Positions 52,830 to 62,649 of a stretch of DNA of 64,000 nucleotides are shown piece after piece. The notes under the pieces are model-generated. The model ran no database searches, was not told the origin of the DNA, and saw nothing but the letters and a program-made list of their open reading frames with translations. Every line of letters starts with the position of its first letter. The first letter of the stretch is position 1. The position numbers were made by a program, and so were the translations under genes. Source of the stretch: Bordetella genomosp. 5 (GTDB taxonomy: Bacteria > Pseudomonadota > Gammaproteobacteria > Burkholderiales > Burkholderiaceae_B); contig NZ_NEVN01000005.1 in NCBI RefSeq assembly GCF_002261475.1, forward strand, positions 286,417 to 350,416, given 5' to 3'.

Positions 52830-54591
52830 AACACTGCCCGCCGTCGACGTGGCCATCGTGGGCGGTGGCTGGACCGGCTCGATCATCGGCAAGGAACTGG
52901 CCGCCAATGGTCAGCGCGTCGTGGTGCTGGAGCGTGGCGAATCGCGCTGGCCGGCCGAGGACTTCCAGGGCCCGACCGTGCACGACGAACTGAAGTACAC
53001 GCGCCGCCACGCCTTGCACCAGAACACGGCGACCGAAACGTACACCTTCCGCAATCATGTCGGGCAAAAGGCGTTGCCGATGCGGCGCTGGCAGTTTGCC
53101 TATCCCGGCACCCACCTGGGCGGGGCAGGCAATCACTGGTCTGGCGCCTATTACCGCTTCGACCCGACCGATTTCCGCATCCGTTCGCATTACACCGAGC
53201 GCTACGGGGCGAAGATCTTCGATGACGATCTCACCTGTCAGGATTGGCCGGTCAGCTATGACGAGCTGGAGCCGTACTTCGACCGCTTCGATTATCTGAT
53301 CGGCGCGTCGGGACAGGCCGGCAACCTGCGCGGCGAGAAGCAGGAAGGGGGCAACCCCTTCGAGCCCTGGCGCTCGCGGCCGTATCCCAACCCGCCCATG
53401 AAGGTGCCTTATGCACCTGCGCTGTTCGGCGAAGCGGCGCGCGGCCTTGGCTATCACCCCTATGTGCAGCCCTCGGCGCTCTGTACCCGGCCTTACGTGA
53501 ACACGGAAGGCCTGCACATGAGCGCGTGTGTGTACTGCGGCTTTTGCTCGAACTTCGGCTGCGAACATTACGCCAAAGCCTCGCCGCAAGTCTGCGTGCT
53601 GCCCGTCGCACTGAAGCTGCGGAATTTCGAGTTGCGTACCGGCGCGCACGTGCTGCGGGTGGAGCTCGCCGAGGACCGCAAGCGGGCGCGCGGGGTCACG
53701 TACGTCGACGCGGCGGGCGAAGAAGTCTTCCAGCCGGCCGAGATCGTGGTGCTGTGCGCGTTCAGCATCAATAACGTGCGGCTGCTTTTGCTTTCCGGTA
53801 TCGGCAAGCCCTACGACCCGGAGACCGACACGGGTGTCGTAGGCCGCAACTACACGCATCAGACCACATCCGGCGTGAATTTGTTTTTCGACGAATCGGT
53901 GCACATCAACCCGTTCATGGGCGCTGGCGCGGTGGCCGTCACCATGGACGATTTCAGCGCCGACAACTTCGATCATGGCCCGCTGGGGTTCGTGGGCGGT
54001 GGGTATCTGCAGATACAGGTGGTGAGCGGCGCTCCAATCGGCTATCACCCGGTGCCCAAAGGCACGCCCGCGTGGGGGTCGGCGTGGAAAGAGGCCGTGA
54101 AGCGGCATTACAACCACTCGGCCTCGATCACGATCACCGGCTCGGCGCAGCCGACGCGCGGCGGGTATCTAAGCCTCGACCCGACCTACAAGGATGCCTG
54201 GGGCCAGCCGCTTCTGCGCATTACGTACGACCTGCCCGATAACGACATCCGCATGTCGGCGTTCCTGACGGCGCGCGGCGACGAGATCGGCAAAGCGATG
54301 CGGGGCGTGGTCGCCACCGAGCCGGGGCCGCGCAAGAAACCCTTCACGGCGGCCGCCTATCAGTCCACTCACCTGACCGGCGGCGCGGCCATGGGCGCGG
54401 ATCCTGCCACCAGCGTGGTGAATCGCTACGGTCAGGTGTGGGACGTGCCCAATGTATTCGTCACGGGTGCGTCGCTGTTCCCGCAGAACTCGGGCTACAA
54501 CCCCACTGGCACCGTGGGCGCCACGGCCTATTGGATCGTCGACAAGATCAAGGCCGACTACCTCAGGTCGCCCGGCCCGTTGGTCACCTGA
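52822..54591 (+). CDS. FAD-dependent GMC oxidoreductase (gluconate dehydrogenase-like large subunit)
   Basis: 589 residues. AIVGGGWTGSIIGKELA near 11-27 binds FAD. A Cys-rich stretch C236-VY-C239-GF-C242-SNFG-C247 is placed where bacterial FAD glucose/gluconate dehydrogenases hold a 3Fe-4S cluster. The C-terminal STHLTGG and QNSGYNPTGTVGATAY hold the catalytic His and Asn-type residues. It lacks its own signal and should leave the cell with the Tat subunit 3. The sugar substrate cannot be read from sequence. Confidence 0.9.
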   Translation: MAKTLPAVDVAIVGGGWTGSIIGKELAANGQRVVVLERGESRWPAEDFQGPTVHDELKYTRRHALHQNTATETYTFRNHVGQKALPMRRWQFAYPGTHLGGAGNHWSGAYYRFDPTDFRIRSHYTERYGAKIFDDDLTCQDWPVSYDELEPYFDRFDYLIGASGQAGNLRGEKQEGGNPFEPWRSRPYPNPPMKVPYAPALFGEAARGLGYHPYVQPSALCTRPYVNTEGLHMSACVYCGFCSNFGCEHYAKASPQVCVLPVALKLRNFELRTGAHVLRVELAEDRKRARGVTYVDAAGEEVFQPAEIVVLCAFSINNVRLLLLSGIGKPYDPETDTGVVGRNYTHQTTSGVNLFFDESVHINPFMGAGAVAVTMDDFSADNFDHGPLGFVGGGYLQIQVVSGAPIGYHPVPKGTPAWGSAWKEAVKRHYNHSASITITGSAQPTRGGYLSLDPTYKDAWGQPLLRITYDLPDNDIRMSAFLTARGDEIGKAMRGVVATEPGPRKKPFTAAAYQSTHLTGGAAMGADPATSVVNRYGQVWDVPNVFVTGASLFPQNSGYNPTGTVGATAYWIVDKIKADYLRSPGPLVT

Positions 54592-54615
54592 GGGCATGCC
54601 CCGGAGTCAACCATC

Positions 54616-55521
54616 ATGACATCGCAACGCGGCTTCCATATCGTTCTGGCTCTGGTGATCGGCGCGCCGGTGCTCACCATGGTCGCGGCGCTCTACCGGA
54701 TGTTGGGCACTGGCGGCGAGGGCCTGATTCTGCCGGCTCGCGTCGCGCAGCCCGCCGTCGAGCCCGCCCCCACGGCCACCGCAGCCGGAGCCGCGGCGCC
54801 GACCAATGTCGCGGCCTTGCCTGCCATCGTGGCACCGGCGGCCAATGCGCCCGCCACGCCGGGGCGCGGCGCGCGTGATTTCACGACGCCCGCCGCCGCC
54901 TGGCAGGCCGGCCTGGCACGCTCCGATGCGGACGCGGGCAAGCAACTGGCGCAGGCGGGCAAGCCCGCGCAGGGCGTGCAGGCCTGTGTCACCTGCCACG
55001 GCGCCGCGGGCATCACGCCGCTGGGTGGCGCCTTTCCGAATCTGGCGGGGCTGTCCGCGGAATACCTGAGCAAGCAGCTCTGGGACTTTCGCGAAGAGAC
55101 GCGGCCGCATCCGCTCATGAGCAAGATCGCGCAGGCACTTTCCGAACAGGAGATCGCCGACCTCTCACGCTACTACGGCGGTCTGCCACACGCCGCGCCA
55201 CGTCCGTCGGGCGCCGCGAGCACATTCGCCGACGCGGCCCGCCTCGACATCAAGGGCGATGGACCGCGCGCCTTGCCCGCCTGCGCCAACTGTCACGGAC
55301 TGCAGGGCAGGGGAGAAGGGGTGTTGCTACCCCGGCTCGCCGGTCAGCCCGCCGTGTATTTCATCGACCAGATGAACGGCTTTCGCGGCGCTACCCGGCA
55401 GAACGACGACGTCGGGGTCATGCGCGCCTTCGCGCAGCGCCTGACGCCGGAAGAGATCATCCAGCTCGCGCGCTATTACGAGAGCATGGGCACCGCGCTG
55501 CCCGACGCCGGCGCGAGGTAG
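54616..55521 (+). CDS. Diheme cytochrome c, third subunit of the FAD dehydrogenase
   Basis: 301 residues. An N-terminal helix (8-28) anchors or exports it; a Pro/Ala-rich linker follows. Haem sites are CVTCH 124-128 and CANCH 223-227, each with a later Met. Two c domains, not three as in classical gluconate dehydrogenase, make it an atypical electron acceptor. It follows the FAD subunit by 24 bases and probably passes electrons to the respiratory chain. Confidence 0.87.
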   Translation: MTSQRGFHIVLALVIGAPVLTMVAALYRMLGTGGEGLILPARVAQPAVEPAPTATAAGAAAPTNVAALPAIVAPAANAPATPGRGARDFTTPAAAWQAGLARSDADAGKQLAQAGKPAQGVQACVTCHGAAGITPLGGAFPNLAGLSAEYLSKQLWDFREETRPHPLMSKIAQALSEQEIADLSRYYGGLPHAAPRPSGAASTFADAARLDIKGDGPRALPACANCHGLQGRGEGVLLPRLAGQPAVYFIDQMNGFRGATRQNDDVGVMRAFAQRLTPEEIIQLARYYESMGTALPDAGAR

Positions 55522-55585
55522 CGGCCGCACTCACCCGGTGCGTCGGTGCCCGGGCGGCGGCACCCCGACGCGGCGCTACACCCCC

Positions 55586-55900
55586 TTATTCGCGCGGCCC
55601 GCGCTTGGTGGGCAACACCGAAGGCGTGTCGTCGGCCGGCTTGAACGTATCGGTGCGGGCGTCCGTGCTGCCCGTGCCGCCGTTCGGGCGCGTCGCGCGA
55701 TTCTCGTCTTCGGTGCTCGTGGGGGCCGCGCGCTCGTTGGCGTCCGCCAGACCCTCCTGTACGTCGTTCGCCACGTCCACCTGGTCGCGTCGCGCGGGTT
55801 CCGGCGTCTGCGGCTGCGCCTTGCCCTGATCCAGCAGCTCGCGCCTGCGCTCCGGTGACACCTCGGTCGTCGGCGCATCGTTGCGTTGTCGATCATTCAT
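55586..55900 (-). CDS. Small polar hypothetical protein
   Basis: 104 residues, rich in Arg, Asp, Thr and Pro, without signal peptide or helices of note. GGGAGAAC is upstream of the ATG. It resembles in style, not clearly in sequence, the polar tail of the protein at 48.8-49.5 kb. No known family recognised. Confidence 0.55.
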   Translation of the reverse strand: MNDRQRNDAPTTEVSPERRRELLDQGKAQPQTPEPARRDQVDVANDVQEGLADANERAAPTSTEDENRATRPNGGTGSTDARTDTFKPADDTPSVLPTKRGPRE

Positions 55901-56160
55901 CGTTGTTCTCCCATGTCATGCAGCCAGGCTGCTGCACGTGTCGGCCACGCAAGCGGCATGCCGTGCGCCATGCACCGCCACGGGGCAGGCAACGAGATTT
56001 CATTTTGCAGTGCAACCAGAGATCTCCCCTCCGGACCGCAGATTTTCCTGCCGCGCAATGCGTTTTGGCGGGCCGTAAAAGGTTATGGCGATCCGGCCTC
56101 CCCATACTTGCGCCACGTTCGACTCCTTCCCCCCTCCAACGCAGACGGCGCAGAAACGGT
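55901..56160. other. Intergenic region before pgaA
   Basis: 260 bp between the small polar gene and pgaA. It is less GC-rich than its surroundings (for example CGAGATTTCATTTTGCAGTG) and probably carries the pga promoter. I see no clear -35/-10 pair or repeat. Confidence 0.5.
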
Positions 56161-58644
56161 ATGGCTCGACGATCGGCAGGTTTTCCCTTCTACGCAAGAC
56201 GGCCGCTGGCGCTGACGCTGGCCATCGCGAGCGCGCTCGCGTGCGGCCCGGCGGCGGGGGCCAAGGTGGACGAAGAGTACGACGCGCTCATCATCGGTGC
56301 GCGCGAAGGCAGCTACGGGCCGGCGCTCGTGATGCTGCGTCAGCGTGTGAGCTTCGATCCGCACGACGAGCGCGCGATCATCGATCTGATCGTCATCGCG
56401 GGCCGTGCGGGCCGCAGCGCGGAAGTGATCGAAGTCTATGAGTCGCTGGCGGTCGCCATGCCGCTGCCGGCCGAAGCGCTCGCCGTGGTGGCCCGCGCCT
56501 ATCGCGACGAAAAGCGCTGGAATCAGGCGCTGGGGGTCTATCGCAAGGGTGCCGTGCCGTTTCCGCAGGACGATACCTTCGTGCTCGGTGAAACCATGGT
56601 GCTGGCCGATGCGGGCCAGGTGGCCGACGCGATCAGCCTGGGTCAGCGGCTGGTGGCGGCGGCGCCGCGCAATCCGGATCGGCGCCTCGCGCTCAGCTAT
56701 GCGTATGCGCGCGCCCAGCTGCCGTTCGCGGCGCTCGAAGAGGCGGATCGCGCCTACCAGCTCACGCCGGGGCGCAACGACGTCAAGCGCGCCTACGTCT
56801 TTGCGCTGCAGCGTGCAGGGCTGCCCGGCGCGGCGCTGCGCGTGGCACGCGCCGACCCCGGCCTGCTGACGGATGCCCAGTTGCGCCGCATCGAAGGCGA
56901 CGAGGCGGCCGAGCTGGTACGCATGGCGGGCATGCCCGCGCGCAACGAGACGGAACGCCATATCGTGGCGGATCGCGCGATCGCGCGGCTCGACGCACAG
57001 ATCGAGGCGTGGACGCCGCTGGGGCCCGAGGCCGCGGGCGATGTGCTGCGCGCGCGGATCGACCGGCTGCATGCGTTGTACGTGCGCGGCCACATGCGCG
57101 AGGTGGTCGGCGAGTATGAGGCCCTGCAGGCGCAGGGCGTCAATGTGCCGCGCTATGCCAACAACGACGTGGCCAACGCCTATCTCTACCTGCGCCAGCC
57201 CGACCGGGCGCAGTCCCTGTTCGAACTCACGGCCACGCATCCGACCGCGGCCGACGACGAGGCGACGGATCGCCTCGTCACGCACACCGGTCTGTTCTAT
57301 GCCCTGTCGGAGAACGAACGCGCGACACAGGCCGTGGCGTCCATCGACGCCGTGCAGGACAACTTCAATCCCTGGCTCTACTACAAGGGCCAGGAAATGC
57401 GGATGCCGAACGATCTCCACCTGGAGGCGAGCCGTGCCGCCGCGCAGGCCCGATTGCTGGCGGGCGACACGAAAGCAGCGCAGGCGCGCTTCGACGATTT
57501 CGTGCGCGAGGCGCCCTACAACTCGGGCCTGCGCGCGGGGCGGGCCGATGTGCTGCTCGCCCTGGAACGGCCGCGCGAGGCCGAGCGCGAGCTCAAGATG
57601 GCCGAGACGCTGTCGCCGCGCAGCCTCGCCGTGGAGGTCGGACAAGGCTACACGGCGCTGTCGCTGCAGGAATGGCGCCAGGCCGACCTGCTCGCCGAGG
57701 ATGTGATCACGCGTTACCCGGAAGACCTGTCGGCGCGGCAGCTTGCGCGCGCCGTGGCCCTGCACCACAAATCCGAGCTGCAGGTCACGGCGTCGCGCGG
57801 GCTGGCCAACGACAGCGCCGTGGCCGGCGATGGCGAGACCGCCGTCGAGACCGTGCTGTACTCGCCGCCGATCTCCGACGACTGGCGCGTCTTTGCCGGC
57901 CTGGGCTACGCGACGGGCAAGTTCGAAGAGGGCAAGGGGCGCTACCGCTGGGCCCGTACCGGACTGCAGTGGCGCGTGCGCGACGTGACGGTCGAGGGCG
58001 AGGTGTCGGCCAACAACTACGGCTTCGGCACCAAGCCGGGGCTGCGCCTGTCGGGCGCGCTCGATCTGGACGATTCGTGGCAGGTCGGCGCGAGCCTGGA
58101 CTGGCGTTCGCGTGCGACGCCGCTGCGTGCGCTGACCAACGACGTCACGTCCAACAGTGCGGCCGCCTTCGTGCGCTGGCGCGCCGACGAGCGGCGCGAG
58201 TGGACATTCCTCGCCTCGCTGTCGCGCTTCAGCGATGGCAACAACCGCTACACGCTGGGCGTGCAGGGGCGCGAACGGCTGTATACGGCGCCCACGCTCA
58301 CCGCCGATCTCAACCTCGACGTGTTCGCCTCGCGCAACACGCTGCGCGATACGCCGTACTTCAACCCGCGCGCCGACCTGACCGTGCTGCCCAGCGTGCA
58401 GCTGACGCACGTGCTGAGCCGCCGCTACGAGTCCGTCTGGACGCAGACGGCGGCGGTCGGTGCGGGCCTGTATTCGCAGCGCGACTACGGCTCGGGCGGG
58501 ATCGTGACGCTGAGCTACGGCCAGCGCTGGCAGGCCAATGATGCCTTCGCCATCGGCGCGACCGCCACCGCCATCAGCCGTCCCTACGACGGCGACCGAG
58601 AACGCGAACTGCGGCTCGTCCTCGACATGACCTTCCGTTTCTAG
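56161..58644 (+). CDS. pgaA: Poly-beta-1,6-GlcNAc export porin PgaA
   Basis: 827 residues. A signal peptide (about 15-34, ending AAGA) precedes an about 450-residue TPR superhelix in the periplasm, then a C-terminal outer-membrane barrel (about 540-827) with the last residue Phe (MTFRF). This is the PgaA/BpsA design: it guides partly deacetylated poly-GlcNAc out of the cell. It starts the pgaABCD operon. No good Shine-Dalgarno is visible at the chosen ATG. Confidence 0.9.
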   Translation: MARRSAGFPFYARRPLALTLAIASALACGPAAGAKVDEEYDALIIGAREGSYGPALVMLRQRVSFDPHDERAIIDLIVIAGRAGRSAEVIEVYESLAVAMPLPAEALAVVARAYRDEKRWNQALGVYRKGAVPFPQDDTFVLGETMVLADAGQVADAISLGQRLVAAAPRNPDRRLALSYAYARAQLPFAALEEADRAYQLTPGRNDVKRAYVFALQRAGLPGAALRVARADPGLLTDAQLRRIEGDEAAELVRMAGMPARNETERHIVADRAIARLDAQIEAWTPLGPEAAGDVLRARIDRLHALYVRGHMREVVGEYEALQAQGVNVPRYANNDVANAYLYLRQPDRAQSLFELTATHPTAADDEATDRLVTHTGLFYALSENERATQAVASIDAVQDNFNPWLYYKGQEMRMPNDLHLEASRAAAQARLLAGDTKAAQARFDDFVREAPYNSGLRAGRADVLLALERPREAERELKMAETLSPRSLAVEVGQGYTALSLQEWRQADLLAEDVITRYPEDLSARQLARAVALHHKSELQVTASRGLANDSAVAGDGETAVETVLYSPPISDDWRVFAGLGYATGKFEEGKGRYRWARTGLQWRVRDVTVEGEVSANNYGFGTKPGLRLSGALDLDDSWQVGASLDWRSRATPLRALTNDVTSNSAAAFVRWRADERREWTFLASLSRFSDGNNRYTLGVQGRERLYTAPTLTADLNLDVFASRNTLRDTPYFNPRADLTVLPSVQLTHVLSRRYESVWTQTAAVGAGLYSQRDYGSGGIVTLSYGQRWQANDAFAIGATATAISRPYDGDRERELRLVLDMTFRF

Positions 58645-58653
58645 AAGCCGACC

Positions 58654-60663
58654 ATGCGCCTCTCCTTCCTGCGAGCATTGGCCCTGTTCTTCGCCGTCAG
58701 CGTGCTGAGCGCCTGCGCCAAGGATGTACCGGTCTTCGTGCCGCCCGCCGAACGGCAGCGCGGTCACGCGGACGAGCCCTGGCCGAAGAATCAGTTCGTG
58801 GTGCTGGGGTATCACGATGTCGAGGACGACGATCCCGACCAGCGCTTTCTGAGCGTGCGCACCGACCGTCTCGTGCGCCAGTTCACCTGGCTGCGCGAGA
58901 ACGGCTACCAGCCGGTGTCGATCGAGCAGATCATCGCGGCCAACCAGGGCGGCCCGGCCTTGCCGCCTAAAGCGGTGCTGCTGACGTTCGACGACGGCTA
59001 CCGCAGCACGCTCACGCGCGTGCTGCCCATTCTGCGCGCCTTCAACTGGCCCGCGGTGGTGGCGCCGGTGGGCAAGTGGATGGATACGCCCCGCGATCAG
59101 CCGGTCGACTTCGGCGGCGAGAAGGTCGAACGCGAGCGCTTCCTGAACTGGAGCGAGGTGGGGGAACTGTCGCGCTCGGGCCTGGTGGAGGTCGCGGCCC
59201 ACACCGACAACCTGCATTACGGCATGCTCGCCAATCCGCAGGGCAACAGCCAGCCGGCCGCGGCCGTGCGGGCCTACGACCGCGCGAGCGGCACCTACGA
59301 GACGGAAGCGGCGCACCGGGCCCGCATGACGCGCGACATCGCGGCGATCTCGCACAAGATCGAACAGGCCACCGGCAAGCGCCCGCGGGCCTGGGTCTGG
59401 CCGTATGGCGCGGAGAGCGGCACGGCGCTCGGCATCGCCGGCCAGCATGGTTATGTGATGGGCATGACGCTCGAGGACGGCACGGCCAAGGTCGAGAGCC
59501 TGATGTCCACGCCGCGGCTGCTGATCTCGAGCGACCCGCCCACCAAGTCGTTCGCGAACTCGGTGGTAGGCACCGAGGCGCGGCCGCTCATGCGCGTGGC
59601 GCATGTCGACATCGACTACGTCTACGACCCGGATCCGGAGCAGACCGACCGCAATCTCGGGGCGCTGGTGCAGCGCATCGTCGACATGCAGATCAACACG
59701 GTGTTTCTGCAGGCCTTCGCCGACCCGCAGGCGGACGGGCTTGCCCGGGAGCTGTATTTCCCGAACCGCTGGCTGCCGGTGCGCGCCGACCTGTTCAGCC
59801 GCGTGGCCTGGCAACTGCGCAATCGCGCCAACGTGCAGATCTACGCCTGGCTGCCGGTGCTGTCGTTCGATCTGGACCCCGCCTTGCCGCGGGTGCAGCG
59901 CTGGGACCCCCAGACGGGCGAGGTGGCGGTGGACAGCGAGCAATACGTGCGGCTGTCGCCGTACGACGCCGAGTCGCGGCGGCGCATTACCGAGATCTAC
60001 CAGGATCTGTCGCGCCAGGCGATCTTCGACGGCGTGCTGTTTCACGACGACGCGCTGCTGAGCGACTTCGAAGACGCCAGCGCGCCGGCGCTGGCGGCGT
60101 ACGGCGCGGCGGGCCTGCCGGGCAGCATACGGGAGATCCGTGCCGATCCGGACGCGATGCAGCGCTGGACCCGCTACAAGAGCCGCACGCTGGTGGACTT
60201 CACGCTCGCGCTCGCGGCGGAGGTCAAGGCGATCCGCGGCCCGCGCATCAAGACGGCGCGCAACATCTACGCGCCGCCCGTGATGGCGCCGGAGAGCGAG
60301 GCCTGGTTCGCCCAGAATCTCGACGACTTCCTGGCCGCCTACGACTGGACCGCGCCGATGGCCATGCCCTACATGGAGAACGTGCCCGAAGGGCAGGAAA
60401 ACGCCTGGCTCGACCGCATGGTGGATGTGGTGGCAAAGCGGCCGAACGGGCTGGATCGCACCGTATTCGAGTTGCAGACGCGCGATTGGCGCAGAGAGGG
60501 CGACGGCGAAATCTACGCGGCCATCATCGCGGGCTGGATGCAGCGCCTGCAACTGCGCGGCGCGCGCAACTTCGGTTACTACCCCGACGACTTTCTGCAG
60601 GACCACCCGGCGCTGGAAACGATCCGGCCGGCCATCTCCGACTCCTGGTATCCCGTGCGATGA
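58654..60663 (+). CDS. pgaB: Poly-beta-1,6-GlcNAc N-deacetylase PgaB
   Basis: 669 residues. A lipoprotein signal ends in LSAC (Cys about 21). The CE4 deacetylase domain (about 50-310) has the metal Asp pair D113/D114 in LTFDDGY and a later HxxxxH-type set in [11 protein letters not shown]. The C-terminal 350 residues are the GHL13 glycosyl hydrolase-like domain found in all PgaB. It removes acetyl groups and cuts the chain during export. Its stop overlaps the pgaC start. Confidence 0.92.
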   Translation: MRLSFLRALALFFAVSVLSACAKDVPVFVPPAERQRGHADEPWPKNQFVVLGYHDVEDDDPDQRFLSVRTDRLVRQFTWLRENGYQPVSIEQIIAANQGGPALPPKAVLLTFDDGYRSTLTRVLPILRAFNWPAVVAPVGKWMDTPRDQPVDFGGEKVERERFLNWSEVGELSRSGLVEVAAHTDNLHYGMLANPQGNSQPAAAVRAYDRASGTYETEAAHRARMTRDIAAISHKIEQATGKRPRAWVWPYGAESGTALGIAGQHGYVMGMTLEDGTAKVESLMSTPRLLISSDPPTKSFANSVVGTEARPLMRVAHVDIDYVYDPDPEQTDRNLGALVQRIVDMQINTVFLQAFADPQADGLARELYFPNRWLPVRADLFSRVAWQLRNRANVQIYAWLPVLSFDLDPALPRVQRWDPQTGEVAVDSEQYVRLSPYDAESRRRITEIYQDLSRQAIFDGVLFHDDALLSDFEDASAPALAAYGAAGLPGSIREIRADPDAMQRWTRYKSRTLVDFTLALAAEVKAIRGPRIKTARNIYAPPVMAPESEAWFAQNLDDFLAAYDWTAPMAMPYMENVPEGQENAWLDRMVDVVAKRPNGLDRTVFELQTRDWRREGDGEIYAAIIAGWMQRLQLRGARNFGYYPDDFLQDHPALETIRPAISDSWYPVR

Positions 60664-61994
60664 TCCAACGCCTGATTGCCTTCGCCACGCTGTGCCTCGT
60701 TACCGGCCTGCCGCTGGGGCTCATGCTGCTGCTCACCAGCGAGGTGCTGCTCGACTTCGTGTTCTTTTATCCGATGCTGATGTCGGTGATCTGGATGACG
60801 GGCGGCCTGTACTTCTGGTTTCAGTGGGAACGCCATTGGCGCATCGGGCCCGACACGCCGCCGCCGGTGCTGCCGGGCGAGCCGCTCGTGTCGATCCTGG
60901 TGCCGTGCTTCAACGAGTCGGACCACGCCCGCGACACGCTGCGGGCGGCGCTGGCGCAGCGATACCCGCATATCGAGGTCATCGCGATCAACGACGGCTC
61001 GAGCGATGACACCGGCGCGATTCTCGACGAGCTGGTGCTCGAGGACGATCGGCTGCGCGTGATTCATCTCGCCGCCAACCAGGGCAAGGCCATGGCCCTG
61101 CGCATCGGCGCGCTGGCCGCGCACAGCGAGTACCTGGTGTGCATCGATGGCGATGCCATCCTCGACCCCGATGCCGTGGTGCATCTGGTGCGGCCGCTGG
61201 TGCTGCACCCGCGCGTCGGCGCGGTCACGGGCAATCCGCGCGTGCGCACGCGCTCCACGCTGGTCGGGCGCATTCAGGTGGGTGAGTTCTCCTCCATCAT
61301 CGGGCTGATCAAGCGCACCCAACGCGTCTATGGCCAGGTGTTCACGGTCTCGGGCGTCGTGGCCGCGTTTCGGCGCACCGCGCTGGACCGGGTGGGCTAC
61401 TGGAGCCTGGACATGATCACCGAGGACATCGACATCAGCTGGAAGCTGCAGCGCGATCATTGGTCGGTGTTCTACGAACCGCGCGGCCTGTGCTGGATCC
61501 TGATGCCGGAGACGCTGCGCGGGCTCTGGAAACAAAGGCTGCGCTGGGCGCAGGGCGGGGCCGAGGTGTTTCTGAAGAACATGACCGGCATCTGGCGCTG
61601 GGAGTACCGCCGCATGTGGGTGATGATGGCCGAATTCTGCCTCTCCACGATCTGGGCGTTCGCCTTCGCCATCTTCACCGTATTGGGTCTGCTCGGCCTG
61701 ATCATTCCGATGCCGCCGGCGCTGCACGTGGCGAATTTCGTTCCGCCGGCCTTCACCGGCATGGTGCTGGCCATCGTCTGCCTGATGCAGTTCGGCATCA
61801 GCGTGCTGGTGGACCGGCGCTACGAGCGAGGGCTCGGGCGCTCGCTCTTCTGGGTCATCTGGTATCCGTTCGCCTACTGGATGATCAGTCTCTTCACCAC
61901 CCTGGTCAGTTTCCCCAAAGTCATGCTGATGGTCCGGCGGCGCCGTGCGCGCTGGGTGAGCCCGGACCGCGGCATCAAGGCGCCCACACCATGA
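60660..61994 (+). CDS. pgaC: Poly-beta-1,6-GlcNAc synthase PgaC
   Basis: 444 residues. Two N-terminal helices, the GT2 domain with [23 protein letters not shown] and QRLRWAQGG (the QxxRW motif), and three C-terminal helices. It polymerises UDP-GlcNAc at the inner membrane and secretes the chain with PgaD. ATGA overlaps with pgaB and pgaD. Confidence 0.94.
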   Translation: MIQRLIAFATLCLVTGLPLGLMLLLTSEVLLDFVFFYPMLMSVIWMTGGLYFWFQWERHWRIGPDTPPPVLPGEPLVSILVPCFNESDHARDTLRAALAQRYPHIEVIAINDGSSDDTGAILDELVLEDDRLRVIHLAANQGKAMALRIGALAAHSEYLVCIDGDAILDPDAVVHLVRPLVLHPRVGAVTGNPRVRTRSTLVGRIQVGEFSSIIGLIKRTQRVYGQVFTVSGVVAAFRRTALDRVGYWSLDMITEDIDISWKLQRDHWSVFYEPRGLCWILMPETLRGLWKQRLRWAQGGAEVFLKNMTGIWRWEYRRMWVMMAEFCLSTIWAFAFAIFTVLGLLGLIIPMPPALHVANFVPPAFTGMVLAIVCLMQFGISVLVDRRYERGLGRSLFWVIWYPFAYWMISLFTTLVSFPKVMLMVRRRRARWVSPDRGIKAPTP

Positions 61995-62434
61995 TTCTGC
62001 GTACTCGACGTACTCCGCTCGGCCAATCCATCGACGTCCTGCTCACGGCGCTCGCCTGGGCGGGCTTCTTCTACCTCATCGCCGCCGGCGTGCTGGCGGT
62101 GGTGCAGACCCGCTCGCTCGGGGTCTCCCCGCTGCTGCGGCTGCTGCCTTCGCTGGACACGCTGCTGGTCTACCTGGCCGTGTCGATGCTGATGGCCTCG
62201 ATCCTGGTCTGCTGGGCGCGCTACAACCGCGCCCGCTACGGCGGCCTGGAGCGCCGCCGCCACCGCGGCGCGCAGAGCAACCTGCGCCACGTGCGCAGCT
62301 TCTGCGACGAGCCGACCCGCCTGGTGCGCCTGCAGGACGCACGCAGCGCCACCGTCCATTTCGACGGCCAGGGCCGCATCGTCGCGGTCGAACACCCCGT
62401 GCCGCGCCTGACCGTCGTGGCCGACGCCGCATGA
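61991..62434 (+). CDS. pgaD: PgaD accessory protein
   Basis: 147 residues with two helices (about 15-40 and 60-77) and a C-terminal cytoplasmic domain. Position, size and helix pattern match PgaD, which stabilises PgaC. It ends the operon. The tail is longer than in E. coli. It is followed almost at once by the tandem GC-rich repeats. Confidence 0.85.
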   Translation: MILRTRRTPLGQSIDVLLTALAWAGFFYLIAAGVLAVVQTRSLGVSPLLRLLPSLDTLLVYLAVSMLMASILVCWARYNRARYGGLERRRHRGAQSNLRHVRSFCDEPTRLVRLQDARSATVHFDGQGRIVAVEHPVPRLTVVADAA

Positions 62435-62455
62435 CCATCTCGGTGTAAGAGAGAC

Positions 62456-62649
62456 GCCCCCTCCCGCCGTCGGGCCGTTCCCGAGGGCGGGCGACCGCGG
62501 CAAGCGCGCAACGCGCGCGCGGCGTGGGGCCCCGCCCGCCGCCGGGCCGCTCCCAAGGCGGGCGAGCCCCCTCGGGGGGCAGCAAGCGCGCAACGCGCGC
62601 GCGGCGTGGGGGCCCCGCCCGCCGCCGGGCCGCTCCCAAGGCGGGCGCG
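62456..62649 (+). repeat. Tandem about 83 bp GC-rich repeats, third copy split by the IS
   Basis: A degenerate first unit (about 62456-62529) is followed by unit two (62530-62612) and the start of unit three (62613-62649). Shared blocks are CCGCCCGCCGCCGGGCCGCT, CCCCCTCGGGGGGCAGCAAG and CGCGCAACGCGCGCGCGGCG. The rest of unit three continues after the IS at 63921. The same family occurs at 19.6 kb. Confidence 0.88.

Noticed and set aside
56083..60606. A 1507-codon open frame antisense to pgaA-pgaB.
   Set aside because: GC-rich third positions keep the opposite strand free of stops; the product is Arg/His/Ala-rich with no domain, while pgaA and pgaB on the plus strand are clearly recognisable.
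62456..62649. Tandem repeats considered as a CRISPR array.
   Set aside because: Units are adjacent without unique spacers, about 83 bp long and internally palindromic; no cas gene is near.
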